Assembly (NCBI RefSeq): GCF_954871325.1
Contig: NC_088775.1
Coordinates: 52,429,561 to 52,493,560 of the forward strand
Direction of reading: 5' to 3'
DNA length: 64,000 bases
Origin: Gordionus sp. m RMFG-2023
Taxonomy: Eukaryota; Nematomorpha; Gordioida; Chordodea; Parachordodidae
A program made the translations under genes and the position numbers. The notes under the pieces are model-generated. The model was not told where the DNA came from, did no database searches, and saw only the letters and a program-made list of their open reading frames with translations. Each line of letters begins with the position of its first letter. Position 1 is the stretch's first letter. Positions 12,966-23,187 of this stretch are shown in pieces.

Positions 12966-13189
12966 TATTTTACAAAATCCTGAAAAGATGAAGAATAAAC
13001 CAATAAAAAATTAACTTATAGTGGTAATTTTTGTAAATAATATTTTATAAATATATAATAAAAACACATAAAAATAATTTTATAATTGACAGGATGAAGG
13101 AGGTAATGGGCATATTTTAATTATTTGTGTATTTAGTACATTCTAGTGCTTTAACTCGTTTAGTAAATCATCTAAGTAAATGGCATTAT

Positions 13190-13676
13190 TAGCAGAGTTG
13201 CACCGTCACCACTTTGAGGCTGATCCGATATTAATTTTAATTGATATCGGCATATTACCGACCCGATATCATATCTAATTTTGTATTCTGTAAATACTAA
13301 TCGTTTTAATTTTTAATGCTACTTATCTCGTATACTTTTTAATAGTATAACATTTATAATTTATCTTTACCATAACATAAATAATTTATTAAATATATTA
13401 TAATGAAAATCACTTATTTATATAATAAAATTAATCTATATTTACATAATAAGTAATAAACAAATATATTATAAATTTGAAATAAATATTTAAAATTTGT
13501 TTTTATTTTATAAAATTTTTTTAGATACGACTTTTTTAAAAATTTTAATAACATCTTATTTTTTAAAAATTAAGAAGCCATTTTATCGGATTGGAAAATT
13601 TTATTTTATAATATCGTATTTTACAAAGAAAACAAGCCAGATCCGTTAATATAATGTCTGATAGGTACTTGCGTTA
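13190..13676 (-). mobile_element. hAT MITE of the GATATCGG family, diverged copy
   Basis: Aligns in reverse orientation with the intact MITE at 63199-63923. Shared blocks are ccact..gaggc.gatccgatatt, aattgatatcgg, attaccga.ccga, and at the other side gccattttat and ggaaaattttattttata. The ends are decayed (gttgcaccg in place of gtgtgccg) and no target duplication survives, so this copy is older than the one at 63199. Confidence 0.65.
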
Positions 13677-13689
13677 CAATCTACAAACA

Positions 13690-14882
13690 AAAGTTATAAG
13701 CGAAATTAAAACTATAATAGCACGCCTTAACCGAGCTTTAAATATCGAATTGGGATTCAATAATCAAGTACCACTAAATATATTAAGATTTTTTTTTCGC
13801 TGATTCAAAATATTTTTCTTATGATTCTACGATCTTTATAAATATTATTAGTTTTTTTCTGTTTATTTAATAGATAAAAAAGTAAAATTATTAAATCTTA
13901 TTACATTTTGAATCGAGTTATATAATGGCACGCCTTAACCGAGCTTTAAATATCGAATTGGGATTCAATAATCAAGTACCACTAAATATATTAAGATTTT
14001 TTTTTCGCTGATTCAAAATATTTTTCTTATGATTCTACAATCTTTATAAATATTATTAGTTTTTTTCCTGTTTATTTAATAGATAAAAAGGTAAAATTAT
14101 TAAATTACATTTTGAATCGAGTTATATTTTCAAAAATGATATGAATCTCATATCAAGACGCAGTCTTTTGCATTAAACTTTTGACGGCACCAATTTTAAC
14201 GCTAAGGCCAATGTAAAGCTCTAGTATACATTTTAGTTTAATGTTTAAATCGGTTTGATAAATAGAAAAAATAATTATTAACAAAATTTCTTGGTATCCG
14301 AAATTCAAGATAAAACAAAAAATATAGAAGCCCTAAAAACAATTATAATAAAAAAAACATTAAATAAAGGAAATATATAAAAAATAATCACTATCATTAT
14401 TATAAAAAAATACTTTAAATAATAAGACTCGATATCTCTAGATGGATACTTTTACAATTTAATAGCAGTAGCATAAAAAAGTAACCAAATAGACTTGTGG
14501 CTTCTTTAGACAATGTGATACCAAAATAAGATAGATTGGTTACGGTGAAGCTGAAAAGAAAACGTCTAAAATAGATGATTTTTTACTCAAGCACTAAGTA
14601 TGATTGTTGCGTTTTTACATTTGGAAAAAATAGAAAAGGCCACCTATAACGCGTCTTTAGGAAGCGTCCCGCTTCTCATTTTTTTTTCTTATAATTTGTA
14701 ACAAAATGTTTAAGAGGTAATTTTTGAGATGATAGAAAATTAAGGAGGGGATTTCATCAATTTAAAAGAAATGAAAGCAAATTTTACTATAGATAACAAA
14801 AAAAAAGTGTTATCAAAATACAAAATTTTGCCTAACCATATCCACGAGGGGAGTTTCAACACCCCCCCCCCCCCCCCGTCTA
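13690..14882 (+). repeat. Dispersed repeat family R1, copy B
   Basis: Aligns with the right two thirds of R1 copies A and C. Landmarks are gattcaaaatatttttctt, aatcgagttatattttcaaaaat, gaatctcatat, cattttagtttaatgtttaaatc.gtttgataaa, ggttacggt.aa.ctgaaaa, and gttgcgtttttacattt. The right end reaches a C-tract (16 consecutive C, about 14862-14877), which parallels the C-rich end of copy C. It contains an internal tandem duplication (13720-14127). Confidence 0.65.
13720..14127 (+). repeat. Direct tandem duplication, 208-bp unit
   Basis: The block that begins GCACGCCTTAACCGAGC at 13720 is repeated almost letter for letter from 13928. The two units differ only by a few substitutions and short length changes in A/T runs, so the duplication is recent. 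It lies wholly inside R1 copy B; copies A and C have this block once. Confidence 0.9.
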
Positions 14883-15016
14883 CGGTATTGGATGATCTGA
14901 ATCGGGTCTAATTTTTAAACGCACTATATTTATTTATATTTTTCTAAATACTTAATAAATTTTTTTCTAAATTAATGTTACTAAAACACCTATGCAAAAT
15001 AATTTCGGGTTTGGGC

Positions 15017-15427
15017 CAGAAACCTTCATGGGCCGGGCTGGGCGGCCCATGCCTGGATTTTTAAAATTATTTTTAATGGGCTTGGGCCTAAAATTATTAA
15101 ATTTAAATTATTTAAAACAGTTGATAATTTAAAGAAATATTGCCCTTTTCCCTTCAATAATAATAAATTTCAGTATTGTAATCAAAATGATTGCCTAAAT
15201 ATATTTAAATATTGTTTATTTTCATTAAATAAAAAAAAATTAAATTTTTGGATATTGGTTTGGGCCGGGTTTGGGAAATTTTTTTGAAACTTATCATGGG
15301 CTTGGGCCGGACTTGGGAATTTTTTTAACATTAGATATGAGCCGAGCCGGGCTTGGACCTAAAAATTTTTTACTGCGAGCCTGAGCCGGGCTTGGTCAAA
15401 AAATTAAGACCCATGAAGGTCTCTGAA
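15017..15427. mobile_element. hAT-type MITE with GGGCCGGGC subterminal repeats
   Basis: The ends read CAGAAACCTTCATGGGCC on the left and, reversed, (tt)CAGAGACCTTCATGGGTC on the right. Both flanks show GTTTGGGC (15009-15016 and 15428-15435), an 8-bp target duplication. The interior near both ends is full of GGGCCGGGCTTGG-like units. It is non-coding. The surrounding sequence (about 14890-15590) also carries GGGTCGGGC-like motifs, so this MITE may have landed inside a related older element. Confidence 0.75.
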
Positions 15428-16446
15428 GTTTGGGCTGAGTTGGGCCTAATATTTTCAAATTCGGGCGGGGAAAAAATATTAAATTTTTCTATATCTAAAT
15501 AAATTCAGACAGGACCGACAAATACATTCTTTTATTTCGGGTCGGGCTTTTAAGGGTCAAAAAAAAATTTCGGGACGAGCCGGGTTTGAAAAAAATAGCT
15601 CCAATGAAGATGACTACCATATTTTATAAAGATTTTTTTAAAATTTACTAAAATATTATTTGTTTCATCATTTGTATAAAAAAATAAGTGAAATAGCATA
15701 AAAAGTTTCAAGCTCATCCATATTATGATTGTCATGGAATTTGATCTTGATATGGCTGATCAAGTGGGTTTTCCAAATTAGTGATAGGCTTGTTTTTTAT
15801 CCGATTATTATTATCTTCAACAATTATTTCTTCTCGATCTGCATAATTATTTATTTTATCATTCAATATTTTAAAAAAACTTGTGAAATAACTTCTGCTG
15901 TGAATATAATGTTGTCTTGATTAAAATCTAAACAAATTATAAAATATGATGGAGATAGATTTTTTTAATTTTAAATATTATTTTAAAAATAATAATAATA
16001 TAAAATTTTTATTGTAAAATAATAATTTTTTAAATAAATCGAAGAACATTAACAAAATGATCTCACGACTTAAAACGAAAATCTTCATTTATCTAAATAA
16101 GGATTAGAATCCAAGATCGTCGATGCTTAGATCATGATCCATTAAAAGCTCTGTGTACGTTAATATCCGAGTGTGTAGAAAGCTGTTTTTATATAAAATA
16201 CTACTTTTAAAATTTTTAAATAATTTTTGAAAATGAAATAATATTTATCTGCAATATAAATTAAAATAAGGATTACCAAAGATAACATATCGTTAATATA
16301 AATCAAAATTTTTCAAGGGTTTGTTATAAAATTGTTTGAAATTTATAGGGTGGGTATTCTACGGATATTGGAATGAATTTCCGGCAAATTTTATTTTTTC
16401 ATCATCATATATTTAAAAAAACAAATAAATAATAAAAAAATTATTC
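15428..16446. other. Stretch without a recognised gene
   Basis: 15436-15590 holds more GGGTCGGGC-like motifs, a probable older MITE end. At about 15732-15900 the minus strand reads ILNDKINNYADREEIIVE and then NKPITNLENPLDQPYQDQ before a stop. A 3' splice-like cag precedes it, but no suitable donor follows, so neither a host exon nor a transposon gene can be claimed. The rest is plain AT-rich DNA. Confidence 0.3.
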
Positions 16447-16890
16447 AAGCATCTATCCCTAAATTGTAAATGGATTGTTAATTGTCAGATATCACCATAC
16501 CATTGTTGCTATTTATCTAATAGATTATAATACAGACATATACTCTCAACTGCATTCCATAACGTTAATATAATTATGCCTATTTATGCACTGTCATTCT
16601 CATTTGTCTCCTAAAGCAGCTTATATAATGATTTACTCTACCTAACTAGTGTTGTTAAAAAGTCGAGTTCTTACGACTTGCGACTCGAGTCGTAAAAAAC
16701 GGCTCCGACTCAAGCCGATCAAGGAGCCGAATGAGCCGACTCACTTAGTGGGCTCGTGTATTCAACTCGTTGGGTCTGCTCAATTTTTTTGTTTTTTATA
16801 AAATCTGGTAAATTGCTAAATTTTGGGAAAACGATTAATGTGAACAAAATTATAATAAGAATATGTTGTTTTAGTTTTTTGAATTTTTTT

Positions 16891-17415
16891 GACGTAAATG
16901 GGCTAAAATAAGCATTGCTAACATGTTTAAATAAAATTTAAGTGAAGATGTACCCTAGATAAGTGACAATTGTCATAATCGTTGTTTTTAAAGTTTTTCG
17001 AATTTTTTTGACGTAAATGGGCTAAAATAAGCATTGCTAACATGTTTAAATAAAATTTTAGTGAAGATGTACCCTAGATAAGTGACAATTGTCATAATCG
17101 TTGTTTTTAAAGTTTTTCGAATTTTTTTGACGTAAATGGGCTAAAATAAGTATTGCTAACATGTTTAAATAAAATTTTAGTGAAGCCATAGATAAGTGAC
17201 AATTGTCATAATCGTTGTTTTTAAAGTTTTTAGATTTTTTTTGACGTAAATGGGCTAAAATAAGCATTGCTAACATGTTTAAAAATTTTTTAGTGAAGAT
17301 GTGCCAAGTGACAATTGTCATAATCGTTGTTTTTAAAGTTTTTCGAATTTTTTAGACGTAAATGGGCTAAAATAAGCATTGCTAACATGTTTAAATAATT
17401 TTAGTGAAGATGTAC
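16891..17415 (+). repeat. Five-unit tandem array in the left foldback arm
   Basis: Units begin GACGTAAATGGGCTAAAATA at 16891, 17010, 17129, 17243 and 17355 (spacing 119, 119, 114, 112). Each holds the perfect 10-bp palindrome GACAATTGTC (agtGACAATTGTCataatcg). The mirrored array in the right arm has starts near 18460, 18577 and 18692 on the complement, so three units against five. Confidence 0.9.
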
Positions 17416-17423
17416 CCTAGATA

Positions 17424-18389
17424 CAGGGTTTCCCATTCAAAATAAGAAAATCATAATATTTTTTTTATTTTTTATCAATTTTTCTTTAACTTTTATTTAT
17501 TTTAGTTATTCCTTTTTAATTTATTTCTAAATTTTTGCGATATCTTTAAGTTTTTTTTCTTACTGTATCTTTTCTCAATTTATTTCTAACCTTTTGCGAT
17601 TTACTTTTATTTTTCTTACTATATCTTCTCTCAATTTATTTTTCTTCATTTTATAAATTTTACTCCATTTTTTTAACAATTTATGTAATTTTTCATCATA
17701 CATACAGATATAATATTCTTTTTATGATTTATACAATTTCTTGTTGGGACTGTGATGATTGTACAACTGAATATAAATAACTCGACTTAAAATCCATGGA
17801 AATATACTTAAAAAAAATTAATTTTATTTAGTCCATCTTCCTTATTGTTTTAAATAATAAAAATTTTCTCATGCGTTTTAAAAATAAGAATTTAAAAATG
17901 ATTATTTATTAATTTAAATATCGTTTGGTATTACAGTTAAGGTAAACCAAACGATTAATTTATAATTTAGCAATTGTAATTATATTGTCTGCCAAAAACA
18001 TTAAATATAATTATCAAAAATGAGAAGAGAAAATAGATAAATGCTAAAAAAAATAGATTAAAAATGACCAGATTGAAAAGGTTAAAAATGTATGCAAAAG
18101 ATTAAAATGTGATGAAAAAAAACTTAAATTGTTAAAAAAATGGACCTAAATTTATAAATTGAGGAAAAATAAATTGAGAGAAGATATAGTATGAAAAATA
18201 AAAGTAAAGAAAATCGCAAAAGGTTAGAAATAAATTGAGAAAAGATACAGTAAGTAAAAAAACGTAAAGAAATCGCAAAAATTTAGAAATAAATTAAAAA
18301 GGAATAACTAAAATAAATAAAAGTTAAGGAAAAATATATAAAAAATTAAAAAAATATTATGATTTTCTTATTTTGAATGGGAAACCCTG
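17424..18389. mobile_element. Palindromic MITE with CAGGGTTTCCC ends and TA duplication
   Basis: Left end TA|CAGGGTTTCCCATTCAAAA and right end TTTTGAATGGGAAACCCTG|TA are perfect inverted repeats flanked by the dinucleotide TA, the hallmark of Tc1/mariner-type insertion. The inverted arms run about 270 bp (to about 17700 and from about 18110). No transposase is present. Removing the element restores 'gtaccctagaTAtctaggatac', the dyad of the host foldback. A related end (aggaaaccctgta) occurs at 38800-38812. Confidence 0.8.
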
Positions 18390-19254
18390 TATCTAGGATA
18401 CATCTTCACTAAAATTTTATTTAAACATGTTAGCAATGATTATTTTAGCCCATTTACGTCAAAAAAATTCGAAAAACTTTAAAAACAACGATTATGACAA
18501 TTGTCACTTATCTAGGGTACATCTTCACTAAAATTTTATAAACATGTTAGCAATGCTTATTTTAGTCCATTTACGTCAAAAAAATTCGAAAAACTTTAAA
18601 AACAACGATTATGACAATTGTCACTTATCTAGGGTACATCTTCACCTAAATTTTATTTATGTTAGCAATGCTTATTTTGGCTCATTTACGTCAAAAAAAT
18701 TCGAAAAACTAAAACAACATATTCTTATTATAATTTTGTTTTTCCCAAAATTTAGCAATTTACCAGATTTTATAAAAAATCAAAAAAATTGAGCAGACCC
18801 AACGAGTCGACTAAGTGAGTCGGCTCATTCGGCTCCTTGATCGGCTCGAGTCGGAGCCGTTTTTTACGACTACGCCTCGAGTCGCAAGTCGTAAGAACTC
18901 TACTTTTTAACAACACTAGAGCAGACCCAACGAGTCGACTCGAGTCAAAGTCGTTTTATCGACTAGAAACTTGGCTCGAGTCGCAGCTAAGTCGACTCGG
19001 CTTAGCCGTTTAACAACACTACTGCCTACATCATACTCAATTTTTATATTCGTCTACCATAGACACATCTTCAATATATATCCCGCATAAGTTATCATTC
19101 TAAAATTAAAATACATGTCAAATCTTATCTCTTATTTTGAATCCTCCTATGTATTGAAAAGAGGGTTGGCAAATTTAAATGCATGATATGCGTCCCTTAT
19201 GTAATAAATCTTCAAACATAACCAAAGCTAGGATGTTTCTAATCCATGGTCCTT

Positions 19255-21725
19255 CATCAATTGTAAATGGGTAGTTAATTATTTTTACACAGACATATAC
19301 TATCAACTGCAATCTAATAGATTTCAAACACAAACATATACTATTGTTGCATTATGGGAATTAATAAATTAATATTACATATTTTGGTTATTGTTTTATT
19401 TTGATAATTTCATTTTTAACCTTACTATTACTTTTGTTTTTTTGCATACAAACTTTTTATAATCTAATTTTGTAACTTTACTTTTTATTTAACAACAGGC
19501 CTATAATGAATAATATTTATAAAAACAGTGAATTGGAATTAAGGATTGTCTTTACAAAAGCAACAGAATCATAATTCCTTCTTCTATGAGAAAAAATATA
19601 CTACAGTCATTACATGAAGGTCACGTGGGAGCAGGAAAAATAAAATCCTTAGCCAAAGATTACATGTGGTGGCCTGGTATAAATAATGATATAGTAATGG
19701 AAGTGAAATGTTGTGACGATTGTAACATATATCATGATAATCCTATAAAGATACAAAAACCATGGGTTTCGGCAACCAAACCGTTTGAAAGGATACACAT
19801 AGATTATGCGGGTCCGTTTTTCACAAAAAATTGGTTGATAATAGTCGATGCATACAGCAAATTTCCAATTATTATTCCTGTTAAAAATATTACGACTGAT
19901 GTTACTTTAAAAGAAATCTTTAAAACTATTTCGTTATATGAATACCTGAAACTATAGTTACTGATAACGGCACTAACTTTACGAGTAATGATTGTGAAAA
20001 ATTTTGCAACAATTTTGGTATTAAACATGTTATGACATCTGCTTATCACCAGCAATCCAATGGCCAGGTAGAACACATGGTGAGAACGTTCAAAACACAT
20101 ATGAAAAGGAATATTAAAATTGACCTAGATATCGCACTTGGCAAATTTTTATTTAATTACAGAAATACGCGTAATGATACTACAGGTGTTACACCTTCTC
20201 AGAGAATGTTTAATCGAGATATTAGAATTAAATGGGACTTATTAAAACCGATGGAGGAGAAGGAGAATAAGATAAACGTTACCTTACCACGTAATAGAAC
20301 TTTTAATGTAGGAGATTTTGTTTGGCATAAAGTACAAGGTGATGATAAATGGTGCAAAGATATGATCACACATAAGGAAAGTGATATGATGTTCCAAATT
20401 AAGACAGAGAAAGGTATTTTGAGGAGACATTTAGATCAAATAAGAATTAGAAACTGTTTTAACACAATTATTAACTATGACTCTAAGGATTCTTTTAAGG
20501 AGGGAAGTGTGGACAAAAATATAAAAATTACTGATAATAACGATATAACACCTATTTCTAGAACTGTACGAATTAAACAAAAACCTGTTTATTTAAAAGA
20601 CTACATAACTTAAAATATAAAATAAATATTAAAATGCATAAAGTAAATTAAATATTAAAACGCTTATAATAAAACGCATAAAATTAAAACGCTGAAAATA
20701 TTATATAACAATCTTATTGATTTATCATTCGTCGTTTATTCTTATATCCAATATGATGAACTATTATTTCTTATTATTCGCAACTTACTGATGATAATAA
20801 CAATTTTGAAAAATGATAATAATAACAACTGAGTACTACCAAGCAAGCTATGATTAATGGAGACAACTTACGATAAGGATTTCAAGCTTGCGATTTAAAC
20901 AAACCAATGTGCAAAATCGATTTAAACAAACCAACGATTGGGACAAGCCAACGTTATGATGACTTATGAAACAACTTGATTACCAAAACGATAAACTACT
21001 TGGACAACAAACTCTCCATTCTCAGATGAATTTATGGGAAGGCTTTCAGAAGAGGGAGAATGTTGCATTATGGGAATTAATAAATTAATATTACATATTT
21101 TGGTTATTGTTTTATTTTGATAATTCATTTTTAACCTTACTATTACTTTTGTTTTTTTGCATACAAACTTTTTATAATCTAATTTTGTAACTTTACTTTT
21201 TATTTTTTCGTAACCTTACTTTTTATTTTTTGTAATCTTACTTTATTCTAATTTGTATTTTAGAAAATGTATATATACCTTAAGAAAAGAAAAAGAAAGA
21301 TAGAATAAAGTTAATAATAATAAAAGATATTTTTACATACTGGCACGTTTATCATGATTCTTTTCAACTATCAACTGCATCATAACAGGTCATCATAATT
21401 ATGCCTACAGATCATGCACCATCATTCTTATATGATTCCTAAAGCAACTTTTAATATGATTTACCCTGTCTATATCTTACTTAATATATATATATATATA
21501 TATGTCTACCTTTGACACCTCTCCTACAATACACATCCTGCATAAGTTATCATTCTAAAATTTAAATATATGTCAAATTTTATCTATCACTTTGATCACC
21601 CTTAAATCTTTCTATGTATTAATTAGAGTGTTGGCAAATAAAAATCTAAATGCATGAAATATGCCCCTTATGCAATAAATCTACTAATATAACCAAAGCT
21701 AGAAAGTTACAAATCCATGGTCCCC
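19255..21725 (+). repeat. 0.4-kb segment, tandem copy 2 (interrupted by gypsy 2)
   Basis: Second copy of the segment described at 16455-19250, split by the LTR element at 19345-21366. Joining the flanks across one ACTAT gives catatactatcaactgca, which also occurs whole within the same copy at about 19290. A short (TA)n run (about 21483-21505) sits at the place where copy 1 holds the foldback element. Confidence 0.7.
19345..21366 (+). mobile_element. Ty3/gypsy LTR retrotransposon fossil 2 (young, broken)
   Basis: The 3' LTR spans 21061-21366 (306 bp, TGTTGCATTATGGG...TTTTCA). A partial 5' LTR occupies about 19345-19494 and is nearly identical to the 3' one over its length, so the insertion is recent. 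The target duplication ACTAT is perfect (19340-19344 and 21367-21371). A purine tract (agaagagggagaa) sits just before the 3' LTR. The internal part is mainly integrase (about 19.56-20.61 kb): the zinc-binding N-terminal region, the catalytic core (HIDYAGPF, ending in the NGQVEHMVRTFK region) and a C-terminal part. Gag, protease and reverse transcriptase are absent. The element is broken, with roughly one or two breaks in what remains. Confidence 0.9.
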
Positions 21726-21735
21726 CATCCTCTAG

Positions 21736-23170
21736 ATGTCGAGGTTCAGGGCTACCATGTATAACGTCTACAAGATCCTCCTCCATCTGTTAAATCTAGC
21801 AAGCCCTCCCTCTCCTATTGTTTCTACTGACCTGCCTCCCAGTCTACAATCTCCCAACATACAATCATGGGGCAATGATTTTTTATCTCTACCCAACTTT
21901 TCCACAATATCCCGCATACCACGGGGTGCTCATAATTCTTTTGCAGATTCCTATAACAAGTTAATAGTATCAACAGTAAACAATCCTGGAAACCTATCCA
22001 ATTGGAAAAACTTACTATGTTTTACCAATTCACCCTTAAAATCCCCGATAATAAAAATATTTTATTATTCAAACATACAAAAACATCAATATTTCTCTTC
22101 AACCCTGATTCCATACAAACCCCTACTCCCCGAACCTACCAATCCAATCCTCTCCCCATTGAAAGTAGGGCTAAAATAGTCTCAAACAAAATAAACAGCC
22201 CTCAGCCCTCCGGGCTATGACCTCTGAAGACTCCTTAGCTCCAAACAATGAGTTTACCTTAGAAGCTTTGTTTCTAAAACACCCCATATGTGATTCGAAA
22301 TTTGCCTTCTCAAGCCAAAACGACCATATAGCTCCGAAATCAACACTGATGAGACAATCAAAGCTGTTAGATCTTTCAAAAGAGACTCTTCCGGAGGTCT
22401 TGATGCATTCGTGCTATCTTTATCCAAGAAATTTTAAAACACAACATTTCATGTAGAATCCTTTTACAGAACCTTACCAGGTTACTAAATATAATTCTTA
22501 ATGGACACCTTTCATCACCTATTCTCTTTGTGTCCGCCTTATAGCCCTCAAAAAAAGGACAGAGGTATTCGTCAAATTGCTGTTGGGTCGTTCTTCCGAA
22601 GGACTGTCTCTAAGATCATTGCTTCACGAATAAAGGAATCCCTTTCTTCATTCCTGTCGCCACTTCAACTAGGGTTTGGTGTTCCTGGAGGCTCTGAAAT
22701 TTCCGCTCACCTTGCACGTTTAACTATAGCTAACAGTATACCAGATAACGTGGTCCTAAAACTGGATTTCAGCAATGCATTTAATAAAACGCCAACACTT
22801 CGTTCCCCTATTTTGCAACCAATATCCCGAATACTCTACTTACATCCTCCACAGCTATTCGAGCCATACTTTTTTAAAATACAATAACATAATCGAATCT
22901 CAAGAGGGAATCCAATAAAGAGACCCCTTAGGCCCAGTCCTCTTTTGCATCGGGATTCACAAGATAATCCAGGAAATTCAATCTAAATCTAACCTTACTT
23001 TAAATTCCTGGTATCATGATGATGGCATTGTCTCGGGCAACCTCTCCACAAACACGTCCATCCCTCTCATCATTGAGAATCTCTCTCATATAACAGGACT
23101 ATCTCTCAACCTCCCCAAATGTGGGATTTGCTTCCTTAATCCCACTTCTATCCTGGTATATCACGTCATC
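21736..23170 (+). pseudogene. LINE fragment with RT domain (family X, copy 1)
   Basis: Pieces of a non-LTR retrotransposon protein in order. The pre-RT region is ISRIPRGAHNSFADSYNKL with NWKNLLCF (about 21.9-22.0 kb). The RT starts with GIRQIAVGSFFRRTVSKI and then reads PLQLGFGVPGGSEISAHLAR (about 22.56-22.71 kb) and LKLDFSNAFNKT. Next come DPLGPVLFCI (about 22.92 kb) and WYHDDGIVSG, the place of the catalytic Y-x-D-D box, here HDD. The thumb piece ITGLSLNLPKCG follows. Several frame changes and stops are present, so the copy is dead. The same family as 5582-5990 and 53690-59830; I cannot name its clade securely. It lacks the C-terminal part. Confidence 0.75.
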
Positions 23171-23187
23171 AACAGAAACGAGATGAC

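Larger units (their letters stand above)
16647..19021. mobile_element. Foldback element, hAT-like ends, 2.4 kb
   Basis: The left end begins TAGTGTTGTTAAAAAG and the right end is its complement (taacaacacta). The left arm starts with GAGTCG/ACTCG-rich sequence, then holds five tandem units of 112-119 bp; the right arm mirrors it with three units. The main palindrome is 16647-18918. An extra ~100 bp on the right (18919-19021) repeats the terminal motif a second time. Flanks CTACCTAAC and CTGCCTAC, compared with the empty site in tandem copy 2 (ctgtctatatcttact), fit a diverged ~8-bp target duplication. A separate TA-flanked element occupies the exact centre (17424-18389). Reading frames in the arms come from the repeats and are not genes. 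Confidence 0.85.
16455..19250 (+). repeat. 0.4-kb segment, tandem copy 1 (interrupted by the foldback element)
   Basis: Without the foldback at 16647-19021, the flanks (16455-16646 and 19022-19250) match, in order, the sequence at 19255-19344 plus 21372-21725. Matching blocks are taaatgg.t.gttaatt, cagacatatact.tcaactgca, taattatgcct, cctaaagca.ctt, cctgcataagttatcattctaaa, gttggcaaat and caaatccatggt. The two copies were tandem neighbours before each received its own insertion. The function of the segment is unknown. Confidence 0.75.

Noticed and set aside
14862-14877. Run of 16 C as a sequencing artefact or G-quadruplex site
   Set aside because: R1 copy C also ends in C-rich sequence, so the tract is more simply the decayed or expanded end of the repeat. 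Its exact length may still be unreliable.
16891-17415. Regularly spaced repeats resembling a CRISPR array
   Set aside because: The whole 112-119 bp unit is repeated, with no unique spacers. The DNA is animal and the array is mirrored in the other arm of a foldback transposon.
17058-18792. Two open frames in the foldback arms (minus 17058-17321 and plus 18544-18792) with a repeated peptide
   Set aside because: They arise because the 112-119 bp repeat units happen to be open in one frame. They follow repeat copies exactly and have no start context or domain.
21483-21505. (TA)n runs here and at 12355-12372 and 62865-62890 as functional elements
   Set aside because: Short TA runs are expected in DNA this AT-rich and show no associated feature.
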